Source: Dyadobacter sp. CECT 9275 (GTDB lineage Bacteria; Bacteroidota; Bacteroidia; Cytophagales; Spirosomataceae). From it: 64,000 bases of DNA. Of this stretch, positions 1 through 8,036 are shown piece by piece. The notes beneath the pieces were generated by a model. It saw only the letters and a program-made list of their open reading frames with translations, ran no database searches and was not told where the DNA came from. Every line of letters begins with the position of its first letter. The first letter of the stretch is position 1. Position numbers and translations under genes: made by a program. The stretch is taken from assembly GCF_907164905.1 (NCBI RefSeq), contig NZ_CAJRAF010000001.1, positions 1,771,001 through 1,835,000 of the forward strand, read 5' to 3'.

Positions 1-1
1 A

Positions 2-445
2 GATGGCTGGAACGTGATTCAGTCAAAAATTGCGATAGGGTCCGGAGGATTCAGGGGGAAAGGGTTTCTGGAAGGAACGCAAACTAAATTCGATTTTGTA
101 CCCGAACAAAGTACTGATTTTATCTTTTGTACGGTAGGCGAGGAGCACGGTTTCATCGGTACCTTGGTGGTAATATCTCTCTTTGTGGCATTGATATGCC
201 GGCTCGTGATCCTGGCCGAAAGGCAGCGAAGCCGTTTTGCCAGGGTATACGGTTACTGTGTGGCGGGGGTGATATTTTTTCACTTCCTGGTCAATGTCGG
301 GATGACAATTGGCCTTATGCCCGTGATTGGTATACCCCTTCCTTTTTTTAGTTACGGAGGTTCTTCGCTGTGGTCCTTTTCGGTACTCTTATTTATTTTC
401 CTCAAAATAGACGCACAACGGCCATTTACGCTCTCAAGAGGGTGA
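2..445 (+). CDS. rodA: Rod-shape-determining protein RodA, C-terminal part (5' end outside window)
   Basis: RodA is a SEDS-family peptidoglycan glycosyltransferase of the inner membrane that works with PBP2 in lateral wall synthesis. The reading frame is open from base 2 with no start, so the gene begins before the window. The visible part starts with the family signature (QSKIAIGSGG, GKGF, GTQ, then a TDFIF block with a GEEHGFIG turn). It ends with the conserved last helices, including GIPLPFFSYGGSS. At least three membrane segments are visible in the last 147 codons. The QSKIAIGSGG and GTQ blocks fit RodA better than FtsW. It is followed by a repeat-rich spacer rather than another gene on the same strand. 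Confidence 0.9.
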   Translation, partial: DGWNVIQSKIAIGSGGFRGKGFLEGTQTKFDFVPEQSTDFIFCTVGEEHGFIGTLVVISLFVALICRLVILAERQRSRFARVYGYCVAGVIFFHFLVNVGMTIGLMPVIGIPLPFFSYGGSSLWSFSVLLFIFLKIDAQRPFTLSRG

Positions 446-779
446 GTTTTTAGGAGGCAGTTTACTGCAGTAGGCGGTTTACAGTAGGAGGTATGCAGAG
501 TTGATGGCGCTGTGAACTTTGAACTAAAAGCTCTTAACTCCGAGCAGGTAGTTCTTAGTTTTAAGTAGGCAGTTCACAGTAGGCGGTATGCTGAATTGAT
601 GGCTACGTCATCAAATGCCTGGCGGAGAAAAAACTGCTTACTGAAATTGAGAATAGAAAGGACTATCCAAAATATCTCCGTGGAGACTGCTTACCGCCTA
701 CCAAAAACCGCCTACAAAAAAACATACCCCCGAACGGGCAACTACGGTACGGCTCCCCCTGCCTACTAAAAACCGCCAA
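446..779. repeat. Intergenic stretch of degenerate direct and inverted repeats
   Basis: No gene is seen here. A 28-base unit occurs at 481-508 and again at 576-603 with three mismatches. A core reading GTAGGCGGT recurs near 470 and 580. Its reverse complement ACCGCCTAC appears at about 693-701 and 707-715. A 20-base stretch at 696-715 is repeated at 761-780 with two mismatches. The two halves are therefore inverted relative to each other and could fold into a long imperfect hairpin between rodA and the convergent DUF423 gene. Confidence 0.7.
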
Positions 780-1163
780 CTAAACCCCCAGCTTCCCAGC
801 AGCTATAATCAGCAACACCCAGCCAATGATCATCAGCAGGCCTCCAATGGGAGCCGTGGCACCGAATTTTGTGATACCTGTAAAGCAGATCGCATACAGG
901 GATCCCGAGAAAATGATCACCCCTGCGGCAAAGGCATTTCCCGACCAGCCCAAAAGTTTAACGGCATCCGTTCCTGCCCTCTGCATCAATATCCCTACCA
1001 GTACCATGGCCAGGGCGTGATAAAACTGATATTTCACGGCGGTTTCAAAAGTATCCGTTCTTCCCGAAGCTTCCAGCATTCCTTTTAAAGCGTGCGCACC
1101 AAAAGCGCCTAGTGCCACTGCAAGAGCACCCAGAATTCCTCCTGCCTGGATCATAAATTTCAT
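780..1163 (-). CDS. DUF423 family small membrane protein
   Basis: This is a 127-residue protein with about four hydrophobic segments. It shows the DUF423 (YgdD-like) N-terminal pattern of a glycine/alanine-rich helix with GAFGAHAL, followed by a TAVKYQFYHALA block. The function of the family is not established. It lies in the inner membrane by prediction. Length matches the family. The ATG start at 1163 is followed directly by MKFMIQAGG, typical for the family. It is convergent with rodA and divergent from the next gene, so it is probably transcribed alone. Confidence 0.85.
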   Translation of the reverse strand: MKFMIQAGGILGALAVALGAFGAHALKGMLEASGRTDTFETAVKYQFYHALAMVLVGILMQRAGTDAVKLLGWSGNAFAAGVIIFSGSLYAICFTGITKFGATAPIGGLLMIIGWVLLIIAAGKLGV

Positions 1164-1362
1164 AAAATATTAGGTTGGTTATTTCAGATTTATTCGGTCA
1201 ATAGTACGCATACAATGGTTAACGGCTGTGTTTGGTAAGAGCTGATAGTCGTTAATATTTGAATTTGTAACCGTTCAGTAAAGTTAGGCGTGCTCCAAGG
1301 CCAATCCAAGCACTACAGAAGTTTTTCTTTGTTAACTTGCAGCATTGCTGACTAGAATAAAA

Positions 1363-2421
1363 ATGACATTAGACCGATTTATCCAACTCTGGACGCACCG
1401 TTACCATAAAAGCTGCCATATTTTTAAAGCTTATTTTCTGGGATATTCAGCTGCTTTTCATTTTTTATGGCGTAAGCTGTTTTTTAAAAAAGGCAAAGAC
1501 CTGATCGGGATTGTCCGTACCGAACATTTCGGGGATATTGTAGCCGTGGAACCTATTTCACGTTATGTACGGAGTCTGTATCCTGATGCACATATTGTTT
1601 GGTTTGTGAAACCGGTTTTTAGGGAACTGGTAGCGAATAACCCGTCCGTGAATGAGGTTTTTCCGGAATTCTGTATTTCGGAAAGAAAAGCTTTGTTATC
1701 ATTGGGTGTGTTCGACAAGATTTTTGAACTTCAGTTCCGGAATAATAATTATTGTCCAAAGTGCCAGGTTTTTAAGGAAAACCCGATTGCCCAGCAAAGG
1801 AATATTAATGTTTATAATTATTTCAATTACGGAAATCTGCTGGAAGTTTTTGCGCAAAGTGGTGATCTTATTGCTCCAAATGCAGTTTTTCCGGCAGACG
1901 ACCAGCCCAAGTTGTATCTGACAGACGACCACAGGAAGAAGGTAGAAAAGCTGGCTTTGACGAAACCTTACCTCGTACTCCACTGCCAGTCCAACTATAT
2001 CCTTAAGGACTGGCCGGCCGACAAGTGGAACCAGCTGGTTGCCTGGATGGCCGAGAAGTATGACTATCAGATGGTGGAAGTAGGGTTGAAGAGCAATCTC
2101 ACCGTGGCAACGGATAAATACCAAAATCTGTGCGGACAACTATCCATCCTGGAAACCGCCGAAGTAATACGGAATGCCGCCTTTTTTATCGGATTGGACA
2201 GCGGTCCCTCCCATTTGGCTAATGCAGTCGGAACTTACGGGATGATCCTGATGGGCTCTCTCAACGATTTCCCTACTTACAATCCGTATTCCGGTGGTTA
2301 TGGAAGACAGGACAATGCAGTATTCATCAGACAAGAGGGAGAGGTGTGCGCCAACCTTTCCTTTGATTTTGTACAGAATAAAATAGAAGCGGTCCTGGAC
2401 CATTCTGCTCACGGCGTATAA
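1363..2421 (+). CDS. Glycosyltransferase family 9 (heptosyltransferase-like)
   Basis: This is a GT-B fold glycosyltransferase of about 352 residues. Family 9 enzymes add heptose or related sugars to the lipopolysaccharide core at the inner face of the inner membrane. The N-terminal half contains the IGIVRTEHFGDIV strand-loop typical of the family. The C-terminal half contains the nucleotide-sugar binding signature FIGLDSGPSHLANAVG. The frame is open from a TTG at 1345, but the ATG at 1363 gives a more ordinary start. The acceptor cannot be named from sequence. It converges on the YggS-like gene and has no operon partner. Confidence 0.8.
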   Translation: MTLDRFIQLWTHRYHKSCHIFKAYFLGYSAAFHFLWRKLFFKKGKDLIGIVRTEHFGDIVAVEPISRYVRSLYPDAHIVWFVKPVFRELVANNPSVNEVFPEFCISERKALLSLGVFDKIFELQFRNNNYCPKCQVFKENPIAQQRNINVYNYFNYGNLLEVFAQSGDLIAPNAVFPADDQPKLYLTDDHRKKVEKLALTKPYLVLHCQSNYILKDWPADKWNQLVAWMAEKYDYQMVEVGLKSNLTVATDKYQNLCGQLSILETAEVIRNAAFFIGLDSGPSHLANAVGTYGMILMGSLNDFPTYNPYSGGYGRQDNAVFIRQEGEVCANLSFDFVQNKIEAVLDHSAHGV

Positions 2422-2464
2422 CACGCAGAACTTAATAGTACTCCTGCTTTCCTGTGTTTATTAT

Positions 2465-3127
2465 TTATCTGCTGCCAAAAATAGCGCTCCCGATCCGGAC
2501 CATCGTACTTCCTTCCTGCATGGCAAGATGATAGTCACCGCTCATACCCATGGACAGTTCCTTCATGGATATGCTTTTACTTTCCAGTGCGCGGAAAGAA
2601 TCAAACAGCGTTTTCAAACCTCTGAATTCCTGTCTGATTTTTTCAGTATCATCACAATTGGAAGCCATACCCATTAGTCCAATAATTTTAATATGGTCCA
2701 GTTGCCCGAATGCCTCGGACGTCAGGAGTTCGTAAGCTTCCTCTTTTGATAATCCGAATTTGGTTTCTTCCTGAGCAATATAAATCTGAAGAAGGCAGTT
2801 GATCACCCTTTTATTCTTAATGGCCTCTTTGTTGATTTCTTTAAGTAATTTAAAACTGTCCACACCATGGATGAGATAAACGTAGGGGGCTATATACTTA
2901 ACTTTGTTGCTCTGCAGGTGCCCGATCATGTGCCACTCGATGTCCTTGGGCAAACGTTCGTACTTATCGGTCATTTCCTGTACTTTATTTTCTCCGAAAC
3001 GTTTAAACCCCGACTGATAAGCTTCCAGCAAATCTTCGAGTGGTTTTGTTTTGGTAACCGCAATAAGCTTCGTGTTTGCATTTAATTCATTAAGTATTCC
3101 GGTAATATTCTGAGCTATTAGTGACAT
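2465..3127 (-). CDS. YggS/PROSC family PLP-binding protein
   Basis: This 220-residue protein is a fold-type III PLP protein of the YggS/PLPBP family, which buffers pyridoxal phosphate and influences amino-acid and vitamin B6 homeostasis in the cytoplasm. The PLP lysine is expected at K26 within AVTKTKP. The downstream family marks are GENKVQE, IEWHMIGHLQSNKVK and a C-terminal SMGMSGD(Y/F) loop, here SMGMSGDYHLA, which binds phosphate. Length is usual. It is divergent from the coiled-coil gene, sharing a 139-base AT-rich spacer. Confidence 0.93.
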   Translation of the reverse strand: MSLIAQNITGILNELNANTKLIAVTKTKPLEDLLEAYQSGFKRFGENKVQEMTDKYERLPKDIEWHMIGHLQSNKVKYIAPYVYLIHGVDSFKLLKEINKEAIKNKRVINCLLQIYIAQEETKFGLSKEEAYELLTSEAFGQLDHIKIIGLMGMASNCDDTEKIRQEFRGLKTLFDSFRALESKSISMKELSMGMSGDYHLAMQEGSTMVRIGSAIFGSR

Positions 3128-3266
3128 CTCGATACTATAATATTTTGATAATTAAACCATTAAATCAGTAATTTCGCATGAATGCTGTACAAATAGCGTA
3201 TTACTTATTTCAAAATTGAAAAAAACATAGTTCTTTTACCAAACAAACATATAAATAACCTTCTGT

Positions 3267-4208
3267 ATGGACTATAATAAGGAACAAAAACAAGATCGTA
3301 AAACTCTGCTATGGGCGGCTTTGGCGGTTTTGCTAATCCTAAATTTGGTACTTGTCTATTTTATCTATCATGAGAAACAGGAAAATAATGTAAAGGATGA
3401 TATAATTACTGCCAAAACCGAGGAAGTTCTGATTACCAAAACAAAACTGGATTCTATTTCTGCAGAACTGGATGTGAAGATTGCCGAAATTCAACAGCTC
3501 GGAGGCAGCGTGGATTCTCTGGTTTCTTTAAAAGCCCAGCTCGAAAAGGATAAGCAGGATCTTAAAAATGTAAATAGTTACTCCCAGGCCAATTATAATA
3601 AGAAGATCAAATCCTATGAATCAATTCTGAATCAGAAAGATGTTGAGATCAGTCAGTTAAAAGAGCAGTTAGGTATCGTAACTTCTAAAAACGAGGAACT
3701 CAGCCAGCAGGTTTCAGGCCTGGAGTCTGAGCGCAAGCAACTTGCTGACTCGGTCAATAACTATTCCGCAGCCAACAAGGAGCTGAATGAAAAGGTTACG
3801 CTCGCGTCAGCATTAAGGGCTGAGGGCTTGGTGGTGAATGCTGTATCCAGTAAAGGGAAAGAGCGCGCTGGCGGGAAATACAAAGCGAAAAGAATTGACA
3901 AGCTGAAGGTGAGCTTTAAGCTGGCAGAGAATGCGGTGGCCAAACAGAATGAAAAGGATATTTTCCTGCGTATTCTGGATCCGGATGGAGCGGTTCTTTC
4001 GGACATGGCTACGGGGTCAGGATCATTTGTATATGGCGGCAAGGAAATGATTTACAGTTCTAAGGAAACGATAACCTTCTCCAACACGGGGCAGATGATC
4101 GATATTTTCTATGGAAGGGGTGGTATTCAGATGAAAGAAGGCAGATATGCCATAGAAGTCTACAGCGAAGGTTTTAAAATCGGGCAGGGAGATTTTACGG
4201 TTAAATAA
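3267..4208 (+). CDS. Single-pass membrane protein with long coiled coil
   Basis: No named function is recognised. The 313-residue protein has a short basic N-terminus, one membrane helix at about residues 13-35, then a long heptad-rich coiled coil from about 40 to 185. A C-terminal globular region of about 120 residues follows, starting near a basic KYKAKRIDKLKVSF segment. The C-terminal part looks beta-rich (KVSFKLAENAVA, DIFLRILDPDG, GRYAIEVYSEGF), like a small sandwich domain. The topology suggests a periplasmic coiled coil. It sits just upstream of the rpsF operon but is separated from it by a terminator-like hairpin. Confidence 0.75.
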   Translation: MDYNKEQKQDRKTLLWAALAVLLILNLVLVYFIYHEKQENNVKDDIITAKTEEVLITKTKLDSISAELDVKIAEIQQLGGSVDSLVSLKAQLEKDKQDLKNVNSYSQANYNKKIKSYESILNQKDVEISQLKEQLGIVTSKNEELSQQVSGLESERKQLADSVNNYSAANKELNEKVTLASALRAEGLVVNAVSSKGKERAGGKYKAKRIDKLKVSFKLAENAVAKQNEKDIFLRILDPDGAVLSDMATGSGSFVYGGKEMIYSSKETITFSNTGQMIDIFYGRGGIQMKEGRYAIEVYSEGFKIGQGDFTVK

Positions 4209-4232
4209 ATTTAACTGTCTGGAAAAGTGATG

Positions 4233-4269
4233 ATAGGGCTTGGAAATATTAATTCCAAGCCCTATTTTT
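4233..4269 (+). terminator. Rho-independent terminator of the coiled-coil gene
   Basis: There is a perfect 13-bp stem (4233-4245 with 4253-4265), a 7-base AT loop and a run of T residues to 4269. It begins about 25 bases after the stop of the coiled-coil gene. The 3' arm and T-run also supply a promoter -7 box (see the next entry). Confidence 0.8.
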
Positions 4270-4270
4270 G
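4240..4270 (+). promoter_or_regulatory. Bacteroidota-type promoter for rpsF-rpsR-rplI
   Basis: TTG at 4240-4242 is followed after 20 bases by TATTTTTG at 4263-4270. This matches the Bacteroidota sigma-A pattern TTG-N19/20-TAnnTTTG. Transcription would start near 4277, giving a leader of about 58 bases before rpsF. The elements lie inside the upstream terminator hairpin. Confidence 0.6.
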
Positions 4271-4334
4271 CACCCTCATTTTGAGTAAAAGCGAAGTGAG
4301 GATTATATTCATTTAATAATTAATCAATTACCGT

Positions 4335-4715
4335 ATGTCTAAGCATTATGAAACGGTGTTCATTCTAACTCCCATCTTGTCTGAGGCCCAGGCAAGGGAC
4401 GCCGTTGAAAAATTCAGTGCGATTGTCACTTCTAATGGTGGAACAATTGTACATGAAGAAAACTGGGGATTGCGCAAGCTGGCCTACCCCATCCAAAAGA
4501 AAAATTCCGGTTTCTATCAGGTGTTTGAATATTCAGCTGAGGAAGGTGGTGTAGTAGATGTTCTGGAAACAGAATTCCGTCGTGATGAGCGCGTATTGCG
4601 TTTTCTTACCATAGCGCTGGATAAACATTCTCTTGCTTACAACGAGAAGAAACGCAAAGGCTTGGTAGGCAGAAAGAAAGAAGTGTCGACTGAAACTAAA
4701 ACCGAAAACGCATAA
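4335..4715 (+). CDS. rpsF: 30S ribosomal protein S6
   Basis: S6 binds 16S rRNA with S18 in the platform of the small subunit. The 126-residue protein has the family start [13 protein letters not shown], the [11 protein letters not shown] strand and a central [13 protein letters not shown] motif. A lysine-rich tail of about 20 residues is somewhat longer than in E. coli after trimming of its glutamate tail. It is the first gene of an operon with rpsR (3-base gap) and rplI (19-base gap). No ssb lies between rpsF and rpsR, unlike in many Proteobacteria and Firmicutes. Confidence 0.97.
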   Translation: MSKHYETVFILTPILSEAQARDAVEKFSAIVTSNGGTIVHEENWGLRKLAYPIQKKNSGFYQVFEYSAEEGGVVDVLETEFRRDERVLRFLTIALDKHSLAYNEKKRKGLVGRKKEVSTETKTENA

Positions 4716-4718
4716 GCT

Positions 4719-4970
4719 ATGTCACTAGTAAACGAACCGGTTGAAAAAAATATTAACCGCAAAAAATACTGCCGTTTCAAAAAGGCAGGTATCAAATACA
4801 TCGATTACAAGAATCCTGATTTCTTATTGAAACTTGTAAACGAGCAGGGTAAAATCCTTCCGCGTCGCCTTACCGGTACCAGCCTGAAATATCAGCGCAA
4901 AGTATCCCAGGCAATTAAAAGAGCACGTCATTTGGCTTTATTGCCATTCGTTGCGGATCAATTGAAATAA
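4719..4970 (+). CDS. rpsR: 30S ribosomal protein S18
   Basis: This 83-residue protein has the S18 core: a [16 protein letters not shown] block and then [18 protein letters not shown]. It ends with the basic helix [15 protein letters not shown] that contacts 16S rRNA. It partners S6 in the platform of the small subunit. The start ATG lies three bases after the rpsF stop, so the two are probably translationally coupled. Length and sequence are ordinary. Confidence 0.97.
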   Translation: MSLVNEPVEKNINRKKYCRFKKAGIKYIDYKNPDFLLKLVNEQGKILPRRLTGTSLKYQRKVSQAIKRARHLALLPFVADQLK

Positions 4971-4989
4971 TTAGAAAGAGCTACGAACA

Positions 4990-5436
4990 ATGGAAATCAT
5001 ATTAATAACAGATATTGCAGGAGTAGGCTACAAAAACGATATCGTTACTGTGAAGGCAGGATACGGTCGTAACTATCTTATTCCACAGGGATTTGCATTA
5101 TTGGCAAATGCTTCGAACCGTAAAATTGTTGCTGAAAATGTCCGTCAGGCTGCTCACAAAGCTGAAAAGCTGAAAAAAGACGCAGAGGATATCGCAGCGG
5201 CTATTGGTGATCTGACGATCGATATCCGTACTGTTGTTGGCGAAAGCGGCCGTATTTTCGGTCGGGTTACCAACACACAGGTTGCAGACATCCTTAAATC
5301 CAAAGGATTTGATATCGACCGCAAGAAAATTACCGTAGACGACGTGAAGTCGATCGGTACTTACAGCGCGCTGATAGATCTTCACAAAGAAGTGAAGCAC
5401 AAAATTACTTTGAACGTTGTAGCCGCTGAGGATTAA
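4990..5436 (+). CDS. rplI: 50S ribosomal protein L9
   Basis: L9 is a two-domain protein at the base of the L1 stalk that bridges to a neighbouring ribosome. The N-terminal domain shows GVGYKNDIVTVKAGYGRNYLIP with the conserved RNYLIP loop. A connecting lysine/alanine-rich helix occupies about residues 45-75. The C-terminal domain contains GRIFGRVTNTQVAD. The length of 148 residues is standard. It is the last gene of the ribosomal operon and is followed by a strong terminator. Confidence 0.97.
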   Translation: MEIILITDIAGVGYKNDIVTVKAGYGRNYLIPQGFALLANASNRKIVAENVRQAAHKAEKLKKDAEDIAAAIGDLTIDIRTVVGESGRIFGRVTNTQVADILKSKGFDIDRKKITVDDVKSIGTYSALIDLHKEVKHKITLNVVAAED

Positions 5437-5470
5437 TCCTTCCGAAGGTATACGAATTCAGTAACAAAAA

Positions 5471-5499
5471 AAGACAACTCGCGAGGGTTGTCTTTTTTT
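5471..5499 (+). terminator. Rho-independent terminator after rplI
   Basis: A 10-bp stem (5471-5480 with 5485-5494, one G-T pair) with a four-base loop is followed by a T-run. An A-run on the other side could let it act in both directions between rplI and the convergent Kbp gene. Confidence 0.85.
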
Positions 5500-5609
5500 G
5501 TTGTTAACCGTTTCGCTCTAATCCGGTACTTTGATCTGTATTCGGATGATTGATGCCGGATGGCAAGCCCGGCTGCTTTAAGCTTAACGGGTGTGAAAAT
5601 CCAAAACCG

Positions 5610-6062
5610 TTACAGAGCTGGTATGCGCAAAACCTGGCCGGGGTATATCTTGTCAGGATGCGCAAGCATGGGTTTGTTAGCTTCGAAAATAATAGGATAC
5701 TTCATCATGTCGCCATATACTGTCTGCGCAATTTTGGAAAGGGTATCTCCTTTCACAACAGTGTGGTAGGTAGCTTCCGGAGCAGGCGTGGCTACCGACA
5801 GACGGTTATCCACCACTTCTACTCCTTCTACGTTACCCACGGCAAGTGCAATTTTTTCTGCATCAGCCTGTGCGGCAACTTCTCCTTCAATGGTTACAGT
5901 ATCACCCGAAGTTTTCACTGTTAATGAGTTGTAAGGCAACCCCAAAGACTTAACGTGTGCGAGTAAAGCACTGGCCCGCAATGGCTCAGTTGCTGGTGTA
6001 GGAGCCTCTTCCTTCTTGAAGATTTTTTCTCCAACACCTTTAAAAAATGATAATAATCCCAT
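5610..6062 (-). CDS. kbp: BON and LysM domain protein (Kbp/YgaU-like)
   Basis: The 150-residue protein matches E. coli Kbp (YgaU) in length and plan. A short N-terminal GLLSFFKGVGEKIF helix is followed by a BON domain at about residues 28-92 and a LysM domain from about 98 to the end (YHTVVKGDTLSKIA to PGQVLRIP). E. coli Kbp binds potassium in the cytoplasm and is linked to osmotic response; no signal peptide is seen here either. Whether this homologue binds potassium is inferred. It is monocistronic with its own upstream promoter. Confidence 0.88.
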   Translation of the reverse strand: MGLLSFFKGVGEKIFKKEEAPTPATEPLRASALLAHVKSLGLPYNSLTVKTSGDTVTIEGEVAAQADAEKIALAVGNVEGVEVVDNRLSVATPAPEATYHTVVKGDTLSKIAQTVYGDMMKYPIIFEANKPMLAHPDKIYPGQVLRIPAL

Positions 6063-6105
6063 GTTTTTTTTGGTTTTTAATTGAAAATAAATGTGATAAC
6101 TGATT

Positions 6106-6135
6106 CAAAGCTAGATTATTTTCGGAACCGAACAA
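6106..6135 (-). promoter_or_regulatory. Promoter of the Kbp gene
   Basis: On the minus strand TTG (6133-6135) is followed after 19 bases by TAGCTTTG (6106-6113). This is a full match to the Bacteroidota TTG-N19-TAnnTTTG pattern. The expected start site is near 6099, about 37 bases before the ATG. Confidence 0.6.
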
Positions 6136-6302
6136 TTGTTTGACCAAAAAATATCGGCCGCGTCACACCACACTCGGAAAAAATCCCGGTTAAGGGATAT
6201 CACGCATTTTTTTCAATCTGACGGCCCCCCGGAACAGCTGAGAAATGGATTTTGCAATGCTACTCAATTTTTAGCCGCGTATAGCCAGGTTATTTTTTAT
6301 TT

Positions 6303-6336
6303 TTTGACACTTAAAGTTTGTCAGGTTGTACTTTTG
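6303..6336 (+). promoter_or_regulatory. Candidate promoter of glpD
   Basis: TTTG at 6303-6306 is followed after 22 bases by TACTTTTG at 6329-6336. The spacing is a little longer than the usual 19-21 bases. The expected start site is near 6343, giving a leader of about 25 bases. Confidence 0.45.
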
Positions 6337-6367
6337 TAAAACTGATATCAAGCATTAGCCCAATTAT

Positions 6368-8014
6368 ATGAACAGAGATACAGCCATAACCCGTCTGGAA
6401 AATGAAGAATTTGATATTTGTATCATTGGGGCAGGAGCAAGCGGGGCGGGCTGTGCATTGGATGCAGTTTTGAGAGGATATAAGGTAGCATTGGTGGATC
6501 AGGGAGATTTTGCGTCTCAGACTTCCTCCATATCAACAAAACTGATTCATGGAGGAGTAAGATACCTGGAGCAGGCTTTTAAAAAGCTGGATTTTGCTCA
6601 GTTAAAACAAGTACGCCACGGACTGGAAGAACGGCACACCCTGTTGAAAAATGCGCCGCATCTGGCTCGGCCACTGGCGCTGCTTACACCCGTAAGCTCC
6701 TGGCTTGAAGGACTGTATTTTACCATCGGCCTGCGTTTGTATGATCAGTTTGCCATTAACGATTCTTTACCCAAAAGTAAGTGGCTTTCTAAAAAAAAGG
6801 TTCTGGAGCTGATGCCTACGCTGAACCGGCATAAGCTGCACAGCGCCGTTATGTATTATGACGGCCAGATGGATGATGCGAGATATTGTCTTGCGCTGGT
6901 TCAGTCGGCAGTTGAAAATGGGGCTGTTACCGCCAATTATATTTCAGTTACGGGTTTTGGAAAAGAGAGAAACGGGAAAATTAACCGGGTAAAGGCCAGG
7001 GATATAATCGGTGATAAGGAGCTGGTAATCACCGCAAAGCTTGTAATCAATTGTACAGGCCCTTTCTCGGATCATGTCAGACAAATGGCCAATGCTGAAC
7101 TTTACAAGCGAATCCGTCCCAGTAAAGGGGTGCACCTTGTGCTTCCTCCCGGCATTTTGAAAAGTGACTGTGCGATGCTTATTCCGAAAACTTCCGACGG
7201 CAGGGTGGTTTTTGCAATACCCTTTGAAGGAGCAACGATGCTGGGGACAACCGATACGGAATACAGCGAAACCGGTGAAATTCCTGTACTTAACCAGGCT
7301 GAAAAGGAATACCTGGCTGACACACTCAACCCATATCTTGAGAATAAAATGGATCTGAGACAGATTACCGCCGGTTTTGGCGGAATACGCCCTCTGCTGT
7401 CGGCGGATCCGGGCAAATCCACAAAAAGTCTGGTGAGGGATCATGAAGTAGAAGTTGACCCTTCGTCGGGGTTAATAAGTTTGCTGGGAGGAAAATGGAC
7501 TACCTATCGGCTCATGGCCAAAGATACCCTGGATGTGGCGGACCGTATTGCGGGCAAATTAAATGACTGCCTGACAGCGAATTATGTGTTAGCTGGTGGG
7601 GAGCTTTACAGATTTGACCAGTGGAAAGAAATGGAAGTTACGTACTGCCTTGCACCGGACATCTGCCAGCATTTGCTGAAAAAATATGGTTCAAGGGCAG
7701 AGAAAGTAGTAAGGGATCTTCCGTCAAATCCTGATCTGGGTGAAAGACTGCATCCCGGTTATCCCTACATTAAAGCGGAGGTTATATTTGCAGCCACCTC
7801 TGAAATGGCGGTGACGCCGAGAGATTTCCTTGCCCGCCGTATCCGCCTGGAAATAACAGACTGGCAGGCGGCATTGGATTGTGTTCCGGTTGTGGCGGAT
7901 CTGATGGCGTCCGTTTTGGGATGGGATGATGAGAAAAAGAAGGAACAAATATTAACTTATTCCGGAGAACTGAAATACTTTATGGCCATGGCCGGAAAAG
8001 AGATAAGAGTTTAA
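6368..8014 (+). CDS. glpD: Aerobic glycerol-3-phosphate dehydrogenase
   Basis: The enzyme oxidises sn-glycerol 3-phosphate to dihydroxyacetone phosphate using FAD and passes electrons to the quinone pool at the inner membrane. The 548-residue protein has an N-terminal FAD-binding motif (IIGAGASGAGCA, about residues 20-31). It then shows the DAO-family block SSISTKLIHGGVRYLE and FGGIRPLL, and a C-terminal helical domain from about residue 400. Length is typical. The next gene, a ketosynthase-like protein, starts 22 bases after its stop, so read-through into the pigment cluster is possible. Confidence 0.95.
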   Translation: MNRDTAITRLENEEFDICIIGAGASGAGCALDAVLRGYKVALVDQGDFASQTSSISTKLIHGGVRYLEQAFKKLDFAQLKQVRHGLEERHTLLKNAPHLARPLALLTPVSSWLEGLYFTIGLRLYDQFAINDSLPKSKWLSKKKVLELMPTLNRHKLHSAVMYYDGQMDDARYCLALVQSAVENGAVTANYISVTGFGKERNGKINRVKARDIIGDKELVITAKLVINCTGPFSDHVRQMANAELYKRIRPSKGVHLVLPPGILKSDCAMLIPKTSDGRVVFAIPFEGATMLGTTDTEYSETGEIPVLNQAEKEYLADTLNPYLENKMDLRQITAGFGGIRPLLSADPGKSTKSLVRDHEVEVDPSSGLISLLGGKWTTYRLMAKDTLDVADRIAGKLNDCLTANYVLAGGELYRFDQWKEMEVTYCLAPDICQHLLKKYGSRAEKVVRDLPSNPDLGERLHPGYPYIKAEVIFAATSEMAVTPRDFLARRIRLEITDWQAALDCVPVVADLMASVLGWDDEKKKEQILTYSGELKYFMAMAGKEIRV

Positions 8015-8036
8015 ACCGGGATTTCAGATTTTAAGA

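Larger units (their letters stand above)
6063..6367. other. Divergent intergenic region between kbp and glpD
   Basis: No gene is seen. The region carries the minus-strand kbp promoter (6106-6135) and the plus-strand glpD promoter (6303-6336). The bases between them hold no repeat or hairpin that I can support. A 67-codon open frame at 6136-6339 has no recognisable protein features. Confidence 0.6.

Noticed and set aside
6136..6339. 67-codon plus-strand frame upstream of glpD
   Set aside because: Low-complexity composition, no family features, and it ends over the glpD promoter boxes.
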